From: Clostridiales bacterium DTU074
GTDB taxonomy: Bacteria > Bacillota > Clostridia > Caldicoprobacterales > Caldicoprobacteraceae
Assembly (NCBI GenBank): GCA_001513075.1
Contig: LFSE01000058.1
Coordinates: 1 to 49,915 of the forward strand
Length of the DNA: 49,915 nucleotides
Direction of reading: 5' to 3'
Part shown: positions 17,523 to 26,283 of the stretch, piece by piece
How positions within the stretch are numbered: position 1 is the stretch's first letter
Layout: each line of letters begins with the position of its first letter
Program-made: the position numbers and the translations under genes
Notes under the pieces: generated by a model
The model's input: only the letters and a program-made list of their open reading frames with translations
Database searches by the model: none
What the model was told of the DNA's origin: nothing

Positions 17523-18026
17523 TCATCGGCTCATGGCTTTTTCGATTGCTTCAACTTCCTCCTGGGATAATGGATAATCTGAAGCTTTGTCTTTTATGGG
17601 TTTTGCATATATAGATGAAGAATGTCTGGTAAACAGGCCCGTTAATACAAGGCCGTTGCCTTTTTTGTCCAGCAATGCGGCTGAAAAACTCAAATCTCCG
17701 CCCATTTGTTTGAAAGGGTTATATCTTTTTACGCATACGTTTTGTATACATGATTCCAGGTTATTAACAATATCTTTATGATTTTTTTCCATTCTTTCGA
17801 TTCTGGCTATGGTGCTTTCTACAGAATCGATATGATTCAGCAGCATGGCTTCCAGGTTTTTGTTATCCATTCCCCTCATTAGTCTTTTATATTTTCGGAT
17901 TATATTTCTGGTTCTTGCGGAATTTATAATGGCAATAATCAGGGACAATATTGATAGAGTTATAGCAATGATGACTATTATATAATCGTTATCATTTATT
18001 ATTTGAATAATGTCATAAATGTTCAT
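17523..18026 (-). CDS. DUF4446 family membrane protein
   Basis: A 167-residue protein from the ATG at 18026 (MNIYDIIQIINDNDYIIVII), with GGAGGG seven bases upstream. It has one membrane helix (about 14-37), a charged coiled-coil-like stretch (RKYKRLMRGMDNKNLEAMLL on to about residue 95), and a conserved C-terminal domain with RYNPFKQMGGDLSFSAALLD and YAKPIKDKASDYPLSQEE. This is the DUF4446 pattern, often found near parB in Clostridia. Its function is unknown. Confidence 0.85.
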   Translation of the reverse strand: MNIYDIIQIINDNDYIIVIIAITLSILSLIIAIINSARTRNIIRKYKRLMRGMDNKNLEAMLLNHIDSVESTIARIERMEKNHKDIVNNLESCIQNVCVKRYNPFKQMGGDLSFSAALLDKKGNGLVLTGLFTRHSSSIYAKPIKDKASDYPLSQEEVEAIEKAMSR

Positions 18027-18062
18027 AAATACACCCTCCATTCTAGAAGCGGCTTTAGTCTG

Positions 18063-18935
18063 TCAGTAATATACGAGAATGGGTTTATCGGATATTGAAA
18101 ACCGGACGGGGGTTGTTGTTATAATATCACCATCTCCATTTACCGGAAGATTTTCATTGCTTTTAATATTGATGCTTTTGCATCTGAATGTTGCAACATA
18201 GGGCAGATCAAGATGCTGTCCTTTTATAAACTTTGGAAACAGAAACGGGAAAAGGTAACGGGGAACGGGCTTTATTAATATTACATCAATATATCCATCA
18301 TTGATTGAACCCATTGGGTTAACATACATTCCTCCGCCGTAGTGTGTTCCGTTGGCTATAGCAAGAAGGAGTATGGGAGTTTCGAATTCTTTGCCGTCGA
18401 TTTCGAGATAAACATATTTATCCCTATAAGTAAAAAATTTTAATAATGCAGATAAATAATAGGCCGTCTTTCCTGAAATCCAGCGCTTCATTTTTTCAAT
18501 ATCGCGAGCTATTTCAGCATCGAATCCGACACTGGCCACGTTAAAAAAGTATTTATTCCCGTAATTAATTGTGTCTATTAGCTTTGTTCTGCCGTTTGTT
18601 ACAATATATAATGCCTTTTTGATATCAATGGGGATGTTTAAGGCTTTTGCCAGATCATTTCCAGTTCCCAGCGGTAATATACCAAGTGGGATCGAGGAAC
18701 CGGTCAGGCCGTTGGCAACTTCCATTACTGTACCGTCTCCACCCACCGCAATAATACCGTGGAAACGAGGGGAGGATATGGCATCCCTGGCCAGTTCGGT
18801 GGCATGTCCTTTATATTTGGTCTTTATTATGCTATATTCAACACTGCGTTGCTGGCAATATTCTTCAATTAAAGGAAGGGCACGAAGAGTTGAGCCGCTT
18901 CCGGCAATTGGGTTGACTATAAACAGTAGCTTCAT
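18063..18935 (-). CDS. Diacylglycerol kinase family lipid kinase (YegS/BmrU-like)
   Basis: Soluble lipid kinase of 290 residues. The start MKLLFIVNPIAGSGSTLRAL and the nucleotide-binding motifs VGGDGTVMEVANGL and PLGILPLGTGNDLAKALNIP are diagnostic of the DAGK catalytic domain. The C-terminal half (YVYLEIDGKEFETPI, GGGMYVNPMGSINDGYIDV) matches the second beta-sandwich domain. The substrate could be diacylglycerol or another lipid; the sequence does not decide this. It lies upstream of the DUF4446 gene on the same strand. Confidence 0.92.
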   Translation of the reverse strand: MKLLFIVNPIAGSGSTLRALPLIEEYCQQRSVEYSIIKTKYKGHATELARDAISSPRFHGIIAVGGDGTVMEVANGLTGSSIPLGILPLGTGNDLAKALNIPIDIKKALYIVTNGRTKLIDTINYGNKYFFNVASVGFDAEIARDIEKMKRWISGKTAYYLSALLKFFTYRDKYVYLEIDGKEFETPILLLAIANGTHYGGGMYVNPMGSINDGYIDVILIKPVPRYLFPFLFPKFIKGQHLDLPYVATFRCKSINIKSNENLPVNGDGDIITTTPVRFSISDKPILVYY

Positions 18936-18967
18936 AATCTCTTTCCTTCGCTTTTTATTTTATACAC

Positions 18968-20308
18968 TTAAAATAAATATTTGTTTCGCCTTCTTCGTCT
19001 GCTGCTGCGGATAATATATATAATTATGATTAACACTATAAAACCAATGAAAAGCAGTTCTACGGGTACATCATATCCAAATAATTGGACGTATTCAACT
19101 GCTTTGCCGGTATCGGTAGCCGGTTGCTGTTCTTCTTCCGTCTCAGGCTGTTCCGGGACTGAAGGAGTTTCTGTAGGCTCATTCTCGGGGGGCGGGGGAG
19201 TCAGGCGGACAATCTCTTCTTTTATCCAGTCTGAAAAAATAACATTATTTTTTACTGTAGGCTGGATTTGTTTCAGATATTCCAGGACTTCCTGGTCGTC
19301 GCCTTTAAGGCCCAGTAAAAAAACCTTATCGTATATAATTTTATTCCGAACTATATTGGAGAGCTGACTGTGATTGTTAAATCCTGGATTGTTTTCGATT
19401 CTATCAAATATATCCAGCGCCATGCCTGGTTGGTACAGAGCAAGATGACAGAGAGCCTTTACGTATTCCAGCTCGGTTTTTAGCTCGGTATCAGGATTCT
19501 CAGTCAAATAATTTGTTATTTCATCGATGACAGTATCGTAATCTTTGTTTTGATAGAGAGCCACAATGTTTTTTATTTCCCGGTTATTATTTGCCTCCTG
19601 GTTCAGGTAGTTAGCAACACATGCTTCAACAGGGGTAAAATAGATTACTAAGTCCTGTGGTTCTTTAACATCGGTTAACTGCCACAATAGACGTCCTCCT
19701 CCTTCATATTTCAATGGAAGCAAGGAGGGATTTGGTTCAAAAACATACGGGGGATAAAAATCCAGGTCGGCAACAACCTGAAGATATTTTATAGGGATCT
19801 CCCAAAAATTAAGCATGCTTAGCGGGAAATATACGGTCTGCTGTCCGATTTCGCCGATCTTATTATCCATAGTATAGGACGATTCTATTACTTTGGATTC
19901 TCCCGGACCCAATTTTATCGAAAGAGTTGACCATGTAGGCGGCATGAATGTATCGGTTGATTCGGAGTTCGGGGCGGAACGCAGTACGGTTAGTTTTTGA
20001 GTTTTTCCTTCGATTATCACTGAACTCTGTTTAACGGTAACAACGGAATCCAATTGAGAGGGAACGCCAATTAAGAGATTTGTTTCAGATAGCCCGTCAT
20101 TTCTGATTACCATGGAGGTATTTACGGAGGTAAAACCGATACGTACCCTTAAATTGACATGAAAAGACACCAATGTTATGTTATCTGCCTGAGTCAGAGA
20201 CACCCTTCTTCGGGATAACTCAAGAGGAAGCTGTATCGCGTAAGCAGGCGAGGCAAATACAAACATCAGAACCATAAGTAAAACGGTGGCAAAGAGTTTT
20301 CTTTTCAA
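18968..20308 (-). CDS. Secreted, C-terminally membrane-anchored protein of unknown function
   Basis: A 446-residue protein from a TTG at 20308 (MKRKLFATVLLMVLMFVFAS), with GGAGGGGG just upstream; the longer frame from 20332 reads through that site. It has a signal peptide ending near ASPAYA, a beta-rich domain (about 25-230), and a helical domain with TPR-like spacing (about 240-370) where YQNKDYDTVIDEITNYLTEN resembles a TPR helix pair. A Pro/Glu/Thr-rich linker, one membrane helix (LLFIGFIVLIIIIYII), and a basic tail (SSRRRRRNK) follow. I do not recognise a named family. The topology suggests an envelope sensor or scaffold. Confidence 0.75.
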   Translation of the reverse strand: MKRKLFATVLLMVLMFVFASPAYAIQLPLELSRRRVSLTQADNITLVSFHVNLRVRIGFTSVNTSMVIRNDGLSETNLLIGVPSQLDSVVTVKQSSVIIEGKTQKLTVLRSAPNSESTDTFMPPTWSTLSIKLGPGESKVIESSYTMDNKIGEIGQQTVYFPLSMLNFWEIPIKYLQVVADLDFYPPYVFEPNPSLLPLKYEGGGRLLWQLTDVKEPQDLVIYFTPVEACVANYLNQEANNNREIKNIVALYQNKDYDTVIDEITNYLTENPDTELKTELEYVKALCHLALYQPGMALDIFDRIENNPGFNNHSQLSNIVRNKIIYDKVFLLGLKGDDQEVLEYLKQIQPTVKNNVIFSDWIKEEIVRLTPPPPENEPTETPSVPEQPETEEEQQPATDTGKAVEYVQLFGYDVPVELLFIGFIVLIIIIYIIRSSRRRRRNKYLF

Positions 20309-20399
20309 CTTTTTCCCCCTCCAATAAAACAAAAACCGGCGACATTATTAGTATTATCATTTAGTCTAGCATAATTGAACCTAAAGGACAAGAATTGAT

Positions 20400-21554
20400 T
20401 TATGGTTCTTCCTTAACAAAAAGATGCGATATAAGAGCACCAATCAATCCGGTTGCAGCTGATACTAAAAAACCCCAGAGAAGCTTTGCTGCATCGCTTA
20501 TAACACCGGTAATTACCGGTCCCATGAACATGCCTAAACCGTAAATAGCCTGAAAAAACCCCATTGCAGTTGCGCGTTTTGAACTATCTATGGATTTTAT
20601 ACACAAAGACATGAGGAGGGGAAACAACAAACCGCGTCCCAAACCACCTATGGCCTGGGATATATACAAGATGTTAATATCCTTTGAAAATGGAATCACT
20701 GCACAGGAAGCCGATATAATTATAAAGCTTGCTACAATAACTCTCTTTTCCCCAAACCGCTTTGCAACTACTGATCCGCTTATAGCCGATGAAAATATAG
20801 TCGGCAGCGTTGAAAAGGCGGTCAGAAGGCCAAGCTGTGCATCGCTTGCTCCGATTTGTTTTGCTGCAACCGGCGTAAAACCGTACACCGTAGCAAATGT
20901 AATGAATTGAACAAGAATGGCCAGGCCAGAAACAATCAGCAAATCTCTGTTCCCGGCAACAGAAAGCAACTGGGGTACTGTCAGGGGTTCCCGATCCATC
21001 TTTCGCTGTTCGAAGATGCCGAAACTTATTGCAAGCCCAATAACACCGCTTATTGAGGCGGCTAAGAATGTGGCTTCTTGTCCGAATCGCTGTGCTGCAT
21101 ATCCGCCTGCCAGCATGGCTGACATCTGGCCAAGGGCGCTGAATGCATTTATTATGCCCAGGGCTTTTGCCGTGTCTTTCTGTTCAAAATAACTGGAGAA
21201 CAGTATGGTATAAGCTACCCAGGATGAAGCAGCAACCCCTGATAAAGAGCGGAATAGAAGGATCATGGCGGGTTTTTTGAAAAACCACATACCCAGACTG
21301 CTTACGAGGGAACTTACAATTCCCAGAATTATAAACAGCTTTCGATTGCCCATTTTATCGGACATTACGCCGAGGGGTATCCTCAGAAGCATCTGAGCAA
21401 AGCCGTATGAGCCTATAATCATGCCCACCATCTTATGGGAAGCGCCCAGGGCTTCAGCATAGGGAGACAATATGGGTACATAAGTATATAGCGAAAACCA
21501 ATACAGGCCAGTTACAATGCAAAACAAGGATACACGGTATGTATTCTTTTTCAT
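20400..21554 (-). CDS. Major facilitator superfamily transporter
   Basis: A 384-residue, 12-helix transporter from the ATG at 21554 (MKKNTYRVSLFCIVTGLYWF), preceded by AAAGGTG. The open frame runs 65 codons further upstream with no ribosome binding site and a non-membrane sequence. MFS motif A is present as GVMSDKMGNRKLFII after helix 2, and a degenerate copy SGSVVAKRFGEKRVIV follows helix 8. The substrate is unknown. It resembles drug/sugar antiporter-type MFS proteins. It diverges from the MoxR cluster. Confidence 0.88.
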   Translation of the reverse strand: MKKNTYRVSLFCIVTGLYWFSLYTYVPILSPYAEALGASHKMVGMIIGSYGFAQMLLRIPLGVMSDKMGNRKLFIILGIVSSLVSSLGMWFFKKPAMILLFRSLSGVAASSWVAYTILFSSYFEQKDTAKALGIINAFSALGQMSAMLAGGYAAQRFGQEATFLAASISGVIGLAISFGIFEQRKMDREPLTVPQLLSVAGNRDLLIVSGLAILVQFITFATVYGFTPVAAKQIGASDAQLGLLTAFSTLPTIFSSAISGSVVAKRFGEKRVIVASFIIISASCAVIPFSKDINILYISQAIGGLGRGLLFPLLMSLCIKSIDSSKRATAMGFFQAIYGLGMFMGPVITGVISDAAKLLWGFLVSAATGLIGALISHLFVKEEP

Positions 21555-21716
21555 CTTTTTGTCGCACCTTTCTATAACAATAATAACGATAATACATTTT
21601 AGCACAAAAAAAGGGCGATCCATAGTATTGTATTCATAATTATTTCGATGATTAGAGGAAATAAGAGATATACGGAGAAATATATTATAGACACATAAAA
21701 AAGGAGATGGTAACGA

Positions 21717-22685
21717 ATGCAATTTAGCCATATCTATGATTTGGCCCAAAGGGTGAAAGCCAATATACGGCGCGTCATTGTCGGCAAGGAGGAGATAATC
21801 GATCTACTGCTGGTATCGCTGATATCATCGGGCCATGTACTGCTGGAGGATGTGCCCGGAATGGGAAAGACATTGCTGGCAAAATGCCTTGCCAAATCCC
21901 TGGATTGCGATTTTAAGCGGATTCAGTTTACCCCCGATTTGCTTCCCAGCGATATAAGCGGAATCAATTATTTCAATCAAAAGCTGGGTGAATTTCAATT
22001 CCGGCCCGGGCCAATATTTACAAACATACTGCTGGCCGACGAGATAAACAGGGCTACGCCAAGAACCCAATCCAGCCTTCTTGAATGTATGGAGGAACGG
22101 CAGGTTACCATTGATGGCGAAACGATGAAGCTTAAGCGGCCCTTTATGGTTATAGCAACACAGAATCCTGTTGAGATACAGGGGACGTTTCCTCTTCCGG
22201 AAGCTCAGCTTGACCGGTTTTTGATGAAGGTGTACATGGGCTATCCGACAACAGAAGAGGGTGTGGAAATCTTGATGAGATTTAAGGAGCAAAATCCCTT
22301 TGAGGATATTCCGTGCGTAGCAACGGGAGATGAAGTTATAAACGCTCAGCAGGACTATGTAAAGGTTTATGTATGCCGTGATATTATCAGATATATCGTC
22401 AGTATCGTGGAAATGACCAGAAAGCACAACGATGTTCACCTGGGAGTAAGCCCCAGGGGCAGTCAGGCACTGTTAAAAGCCGCTCAGGTTTATGCTATAC
22501 TACAAGGAAGGGATTATGTTATCCCCGATGATGTTAAGGCAATGGCAAAACCCGTACTCAGGCACAGAATGATTTTGAGAAGTGCTATAGCCATTAAGGG
22601 AAGCCAGGCTGATGATGTAATCGATTATATTCTGAAGGAAGTGCCCGTGCCAGCCGAAGAACAGCTCTGGAAGAGAGAAGGATGA
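21717..22685 (+). CDS. MoxR-family AAA+ ATPase
   Basis: A 322-residue AAA+ chaperone-like ATPase starting MQFSHIYDLAQRVKANIRRV, with AAGGAGATGG upstream. Motifs are Walker A DVPGMGKT (about 45-52), FTPDLLPSDISGINYF, Walker B ILLADEINRATPRTQSSLLE, sensor 1 VIATQNPVEIQGTFPLPEAQ, and DRFLMK. MoxR proteins usually act on metal-centre assembly or envelope processes together with DUF58/VWA partners, as encoded directly downstream here (three-base gap). Confidence 0.93.
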   Translation: MQFSHIYDLAQRVKANIRRVIVGKEEIIDLLLVSLISSGHVLLEDVPGMGKTLLAKCLAKSLDCDFKRIQFTPDLLPSDISGINYFNQKLGEFQFRPGPIFTNILLADEINRATPRTQSSLLECMEERQVTIDGETMKLKRPFMVIATQNPVEIQGTFPLPEAQLDRFLMKVYMGYPTTEEGVEILMRFKEQNPFEDIPCVATGDEVINAQQDYVKVYVCRDIIRYIVSIVEMTRKHNDVHLGVSPRGSQALLKAAQVYAILQGRDYVIPDDVKAMAKPVLRHRMILRSAIAIKGSQADDVIDYILKEVPVPAEEQLWKREG

Positions 22686-22688
22686 AAC

Positions 22689-23807
22689 ATGTCCATACAA
22701 TGGTTTATATTTGTAACCGCGCTTATCATCATTTTGCAAAGCTTTATCTTTAGAAAGAACGGGCTGAAAAAAATTCGCTATACTCGTTACTTCAATATTC
22801 CTGCCGTCTTTGAAGGGCAGGAGGTGGAGATGGTAGAGGTTATATCCAATGAGAAGCTTCTGCCCGTGCCATGGCTGAGAGTGGAGTCAAAAATAAGCGC
22901 ATATTTGCAGTTTCAAAAACAGTTTAATCTTGATATTCAGCATCAACAGTTTCATAAAAGCCTTTTCAGCTTAACGTCCTATATGCGGATAACCAGGCGC
23001 CATAAGATAAAATGTTTAAAGAGGGGCTGTTATTACCTGGATTCGGTAGCCATGACATGTGGCGATTTGTTTGGTTTCCAGGATATATCCAAGACTTTTA
23101 ACCTGGATGCCCGGCTGCTGGTATATCCAAAACTGATACGGATGGAGGAGATTCCGCTGCCGTTTCACAGCTGGCAGGGGGACGTCACAGTAAAGCGATG
23201 GATTGTGGATGATCCCTTCATGGTTGCGGGAGTAAGGGAGTATACCTACGGTGATCCTTTAAACCGCATTAACTGGAAAGCTACCGCCAGAACCGGTAAG
23301 TTTAAGGTTAACAATCTCGATTTTACCGCTAATCCCAGGCTGATGATCTATTTGAACGTTGATATTTCTGAAAACATGTGGGATGCGGTGACCGAACCTG
23401 AGAGAATAGAAAGGGGTATATCCTACGCCGCTTCAATAGCCCAGCATGCTATTTCCCGGGGAATAGAGGTGGGTTTTGGAAGCAATGGCTATCTCATCGA
23501 CCACAAAGATGAACCAATTCGCATACCTCCCAGATGCAGTTCGGAGCACCTAATATCTATATTTGAAGCCCTGGCAAAGCTGGTTATCGCAAGGCGGGTT
23601 ACATTTTTCACCTTTCTGGAACAGGATCTGGCAAAAGGAGTTACGGGTATGGATTTTCTCATTATCACATCCTATGTGAGCGAAAGGATGAGCAGTCAAG
23701 TCAAGAGGCTGGAGGAATATGGGAACGCGGTTGAGTTTCTCTGGTTGCACCGGCAACAGGATATGGAAGGAAAGGGGGATGAAGAGCTTGATTTGGATGT
23801 TTCTTAA
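22689..23807 (+). CDS. DUF58 domain protein
   Basis: A 372-residue protein with an N-terminal hydrophobic segment (WFIFVTALIIILQSFIF) and the DUF58 core REYTYGDPLNRINWKATART near residue 185, followed by a VWA-like region (LMIYLNVDISENMW). It forms the standard MoxR-DUF58 pair. The 3' end overlaps the next gene by about 30 bases. A sequence close to the Noc-binding consensus lies inside it at 23451-23464. Confidence 0.9.
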   Translation: MSIQWFIFVTALIIILQSFIFRKNGLKKIRYTRYFNIPAVFEGQEVEMVEVISNEKLLPVPWLRVESKISAYLQFQKQFNLDIQHQQFHKSLFSLTSYMRITRRHKIKCLKRGCYYLDSVAMTCGDLFGFQDISKTFNLDARLLVYPKLIRMEEIPLPFHSWQGDVTVKRWIVDDPFMVAGVREYTYGDPLNRINWKATARTGKFKVNNLDFTANPRLMIYLNVDISENMWDAVTEPERIERGISYAASIAQHAISRGIEVGFGSNGYLIDHKDEPIRIPPRCSSEHLISIFEALAKLVIARRVTFFTFLEQDLAKGVTGMDFLIITSYVSERMSSQVKRLEEYGNAVEFLWLHRQQDMEGKGDEELDLDVS

Positions 23808-25113
23808 GAAAAGCATGCAGGGAGTTGTGGAACTCCTTACCATTTTGCCTATTTTATTGATAATTGTTACTCCCGTGTTGTCAGGCTCTCACGTGTGGCT
23901 CTGGGCATCCTTTTTTCTGATATACTATATTGCCGGTATTCTGTTGCGAATGGTAATGAAAAAAGGATCCAAGCTGCTGGCAGGGTTTATCGGCATGTTA
24001 TTATCCGCACTGTTGGCATATGGTATCATGGGCTGGACACCATCGCTTTGGATTTCATGGGCCATAGGTATAATACTTGTTTTCAGGGGAGTGAATTATG
24101 TAGATACCAGATGGACAGATATGTTTCCGACGGCTTTTCTGTGGGCGGGAATGCTGGTGTATTTTTGTGCATTTTTATTCTTTAAGCATGTGGAAACGTT
24201 AAAACCCTATGCTTCCGGGGTGACCTGGGCGGGCTTTTTCCATGTGGTCGCAAGTCTGTTCATTTTTAACACCAAGCAACTTAAAGAAGCGACATTAGCA
24301 AGGGATATGGAGGAGCCCGTGCTGCCTTCCGGAGTTATAAGGCACAATCGCCTTCTGATCGTAATGATATTCTGTATAATATTGATAATTGCAAATTTCA
24401 ACCGGTTGAAGAACGGTGTATTATGGCTTGCCATAATGATAGTCAGAGGCATTGTAGAGGTAATTGTGTTTATTGGCGGTTTGTTGGCGCCGTCAGTACA
24501 GCAGGGCGGCGGGCAGGGTCAGCCCAATATTTTCGAATTATTTCCCGACGCCGAGCCGAGGGGACCCAGCATATTTGATTACATCTTTGAAATATTGGCG
24601 TATGTTCTGGGGATAGCTGCGGGAGTGGCAGCAGCTATAGCTTTACTAATTGTATTGTATAGGGGGCTAAAAAAGCTTGTCCTGTTCATAAAAGACATGA
24701 TATTGAAATATTTGCAGGACAGGGAATGGGTTGCTCAGGACGGTGGATATGTGGATGTTAAGGAAAAGCTGATGGATTTGAAAGATTTGGGCAGGGAGTA
24801 TGCCGATAGATTAAAGGAATGGATGGCTTCATTGCTGGAAAGAGAACCTCGCTGGGAGGACTTAACGGATATACGGGGAAAAATCCGCTATCTGTACCGG
24901 CGTTTTTTAATCAGATGCATAGAGCTTGGATATCAGCCAAAAAAACACATGACACCTAATGAAATAGAACGTGATATAGAAGCATGGAACAGGGATAGAA
25001 GCAGGCAGGCCAAGTTATTGACTGAACTATACAACAAAGCCAGGTATGGCATGCAGGATGAGGAAATAGTTGAGCCTCACAAATTAGAGGAAATTGCAAG
25101 GGAATTACATTGA
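23779..25113 (+). CDS. Multipass membrane protein with DUF4129-like C-terminus
   Basis: A 444-residue protein from the ATG at 23779 (MKSLIWMFLKKSMQGVVELL) behind GGAAAGGGGG. It has about six hydrophobic segments in the first 200 residues, a further helix near 265-295 (YVLGIAAGVAAAIALLIVLY), and a cytoplasmic C-terminal domain (IRYLYRRFLIRCIELGYQ, then HMTPNEIERDI and LLTELYNKARYG) that resembles DUF4129. In related clusters the third gene is a TgpA-like transglutaminase with this same C-terminus. No transglutaminase core is visible here, so this seems to be a reduced version. The stop overlaps the convergent CDF gene. Confidence 0.75.
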   Translation: MKSLIWMFLKKSMQGVVELLTILPILLIIVTPVLSGSHVWLWASFFLIYYIAGILLRMVMKKGSKLLAGFIGMLLSALLAYGIMGWTPSLWISWAIGIILVFRGVNYVDTRWTDMFPTAFLWAGMLVYFCAFLFFKHVETLKPYASGVTWAGFFHVVASLFIFNTKQLKEATLARDMEEPVLPSGVIRHNRLLIVMIFCIILIIANFNRLKNGVLWLAIMIVRGIVEVIVFIGGLLAPSVQQGGGQGQPNIFELFPDAEPRGPSIFDYIFEILAYVLGIAAGVAAAIALLIVLYRGLKKLVLFIKDMILKYLQDREWVAQDGGYVDVKEKLMDLKDLGREYADRLKEWMASLLEREPRWEDLTDIRGKIRYLYRRFLIRCIELGYQPKKHMTPNEIERDIEAWNRDRSRQAKLLTELYNKARYGMQDEEIVEPHKLEEIARELH

Positions 25114-26025
25114 GCAGACTTTGTCACAGTGTGAACAAGCAGCATCCGACGCTTGGGGCTGGCATGGATTTACATGCACCATTACATCCTTTATATCGGA
25201 AAAATTTGATTTAAGCGATTGTTTTACTTCTCTGGCAATTTCATGTCCGGCCAATACGCTAATAGTACGATCAACAATAATATCCACGTCAACATACAGT
25301 TTGTTACCGTGCATACGGGTTTTGAGGGAATCGATGCCTTTGACGTTATTGACCGAGGATATTACATTATAAATGCTGTCAAGCTTTTGTTTGGGGGCTG
25401 ACGAATCCATAAGTTCCGATATGGCTCTTGCATATAATTTATATGCCATCCTTAGAATTACCAATGAAGCCACAATAGCGGCAATGGGATCAGCTAGGGG
25501 ATAACCCAAACGAGCTGCAGCTATACCTATTAGGGTTCCTATCGATGTAAAGGAATCGGAACGAAAATGGCATGCATTTGCCTTAAGGGCGGTGCTTTTT
25601 ATTTTATTGGCCCAAGCCAATGTGTACCTGTAAAGGATTTCTTTAACACAGATGGTTGTGACTGCTGCATATAGCGCCAAAAGCCCCGGCTTTTCCACAT
25701 TGTTCTGAATTATATGCTGGATGGCCTTCCAGCCGACTGTTAGCCCGGAGAGGAGAAGAAAGCCGGCAATAAATTTAGTGGCTATGGCTTCGGCTTTTTC
25801 ATGTCCGTAGGGATGTTCCTGATCCTCGGGTTTTTTGGCTATTTTTACGCTGTACGCTGCTATTGAAGTTGTTATTATGTCTGATGCCGATTCAATTCCA
25901 TCGGCAATCATGGCGGTGCTGTTGGCAAAAAAACCTGCCAACACTTTAAAAACGGTGAGCATTACATTAACCCCTATACCAATTACGGCTACCCGTTTTC
26001 CCGTATCGCATCTAAAAGCTGTCAT
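25105..26025 (-). CDS. Cation diffusion facilitator (CDF) metal transporter
   Basis: A 306-residue divalent-metal/proton antiporter with about six helices. Metal-site motifs are DGIESASDII in helix 2, HPYGHEKAEA in the loop, and HFRSDSFTSIG in helix 5, followed by the C-terminal cytoplasmic domain (VDVDIIVDRTISVLAGHEIA). The DxxxD-type site fits Fe/Zn/Mn/Co exporters of the FieF group, but the metal cannot be fixed from sequence. The protein ends in an unusual Cys-rich tail, CSHCDKVCSM. The ATG at 26025 has GAGGTGA upstream. Fur-box-like palindromes lie in its upstream region. Confidence 0.9.
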   Translation of the reverse strand: MTAFRCDTGKRVAVIGIGVNVMLTVFKVLAGFFANSTAMIADGIESASDIITTSIAAYSVKIAKKPEDQEHPYGHEKAEAIATKFIAGFLLLSGLTVGWKAIQHIIQNNVEKPGLLALYAAVTTICVKEILYRYTLAWANKIKSTALKANACHFRSDSFTSIGTLIGIAAARLGYPLADPIAAIVASLVILRMAYKLYARAISELMDSSAPKQKLDSIYNVISSVNNVKGIDSLKTRMHGNKLYVDVDIIVDRTISVLAGHEIAREVKQSLKSNFSDIKDVMVHVNPCQPQASDAACSHCDKVCSM

Positions 26026-26147
26026 TGAAGAGTCACCTCATTATCAATTAAAAATGAATTATTATTATAATATATTGAAAGCAAGCAAAATGCAACACAA
26101 AAAATGTTGATAAATCAATAAAAATTTATGGTCTTCTATTTAAAACG

Positions 26148-26184
26148 GATAATGGGCATCATTATCAATTGATAATAGTTATCG
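26148..26184. promoter_or_regulatory. Overlapping Fur-box-like palindromes
   Basis: GATAATGGGCATCATTATC (26148-26166) matches the classical 19-base Fur consensus at 16 positions. It overlaps a perfect 16-base palindrome ATTATCAATTGATAAT (26161-26176) and TGATAATAGTTATCG (26170-26184), which fits the 7-1-7 Fur box with two mismatches. It lies between the divergent CDF and amidotransferase genes. Confidence 0.6.
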
Positions 26185-26218
26185 TATCCATTATTTACTT
26201 TATTAAAATGTGTAGTTT

Positions 26219-26227
26219 TGATATAAT
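26219..26227 (+). promoter_or_regulatory. Extended -10 promoter of the amidotransferase gene
   Basis: TGATATAAT gives an extended -10 with a perfect TATAAT (26222-26227). No good -35 is visible at the usual distance. It lies 35-40 bases downstream of the Fur-like palindromes, so an operator there would sit around the -35 to -80 region. Confidence 0.55.
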
Positions 26228-26283
26228 ACTTTTGGCTTGTTTTGTATATTATGGAGTAACAGTCATAGAGGCAGGGATGTTGG

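Noticed and set aside
21825-22439. 204-codon minus-strand frame opposite the MoxR gene
   Set aside because: Shadow of a clear AAA+ gene; no start signal or family features.
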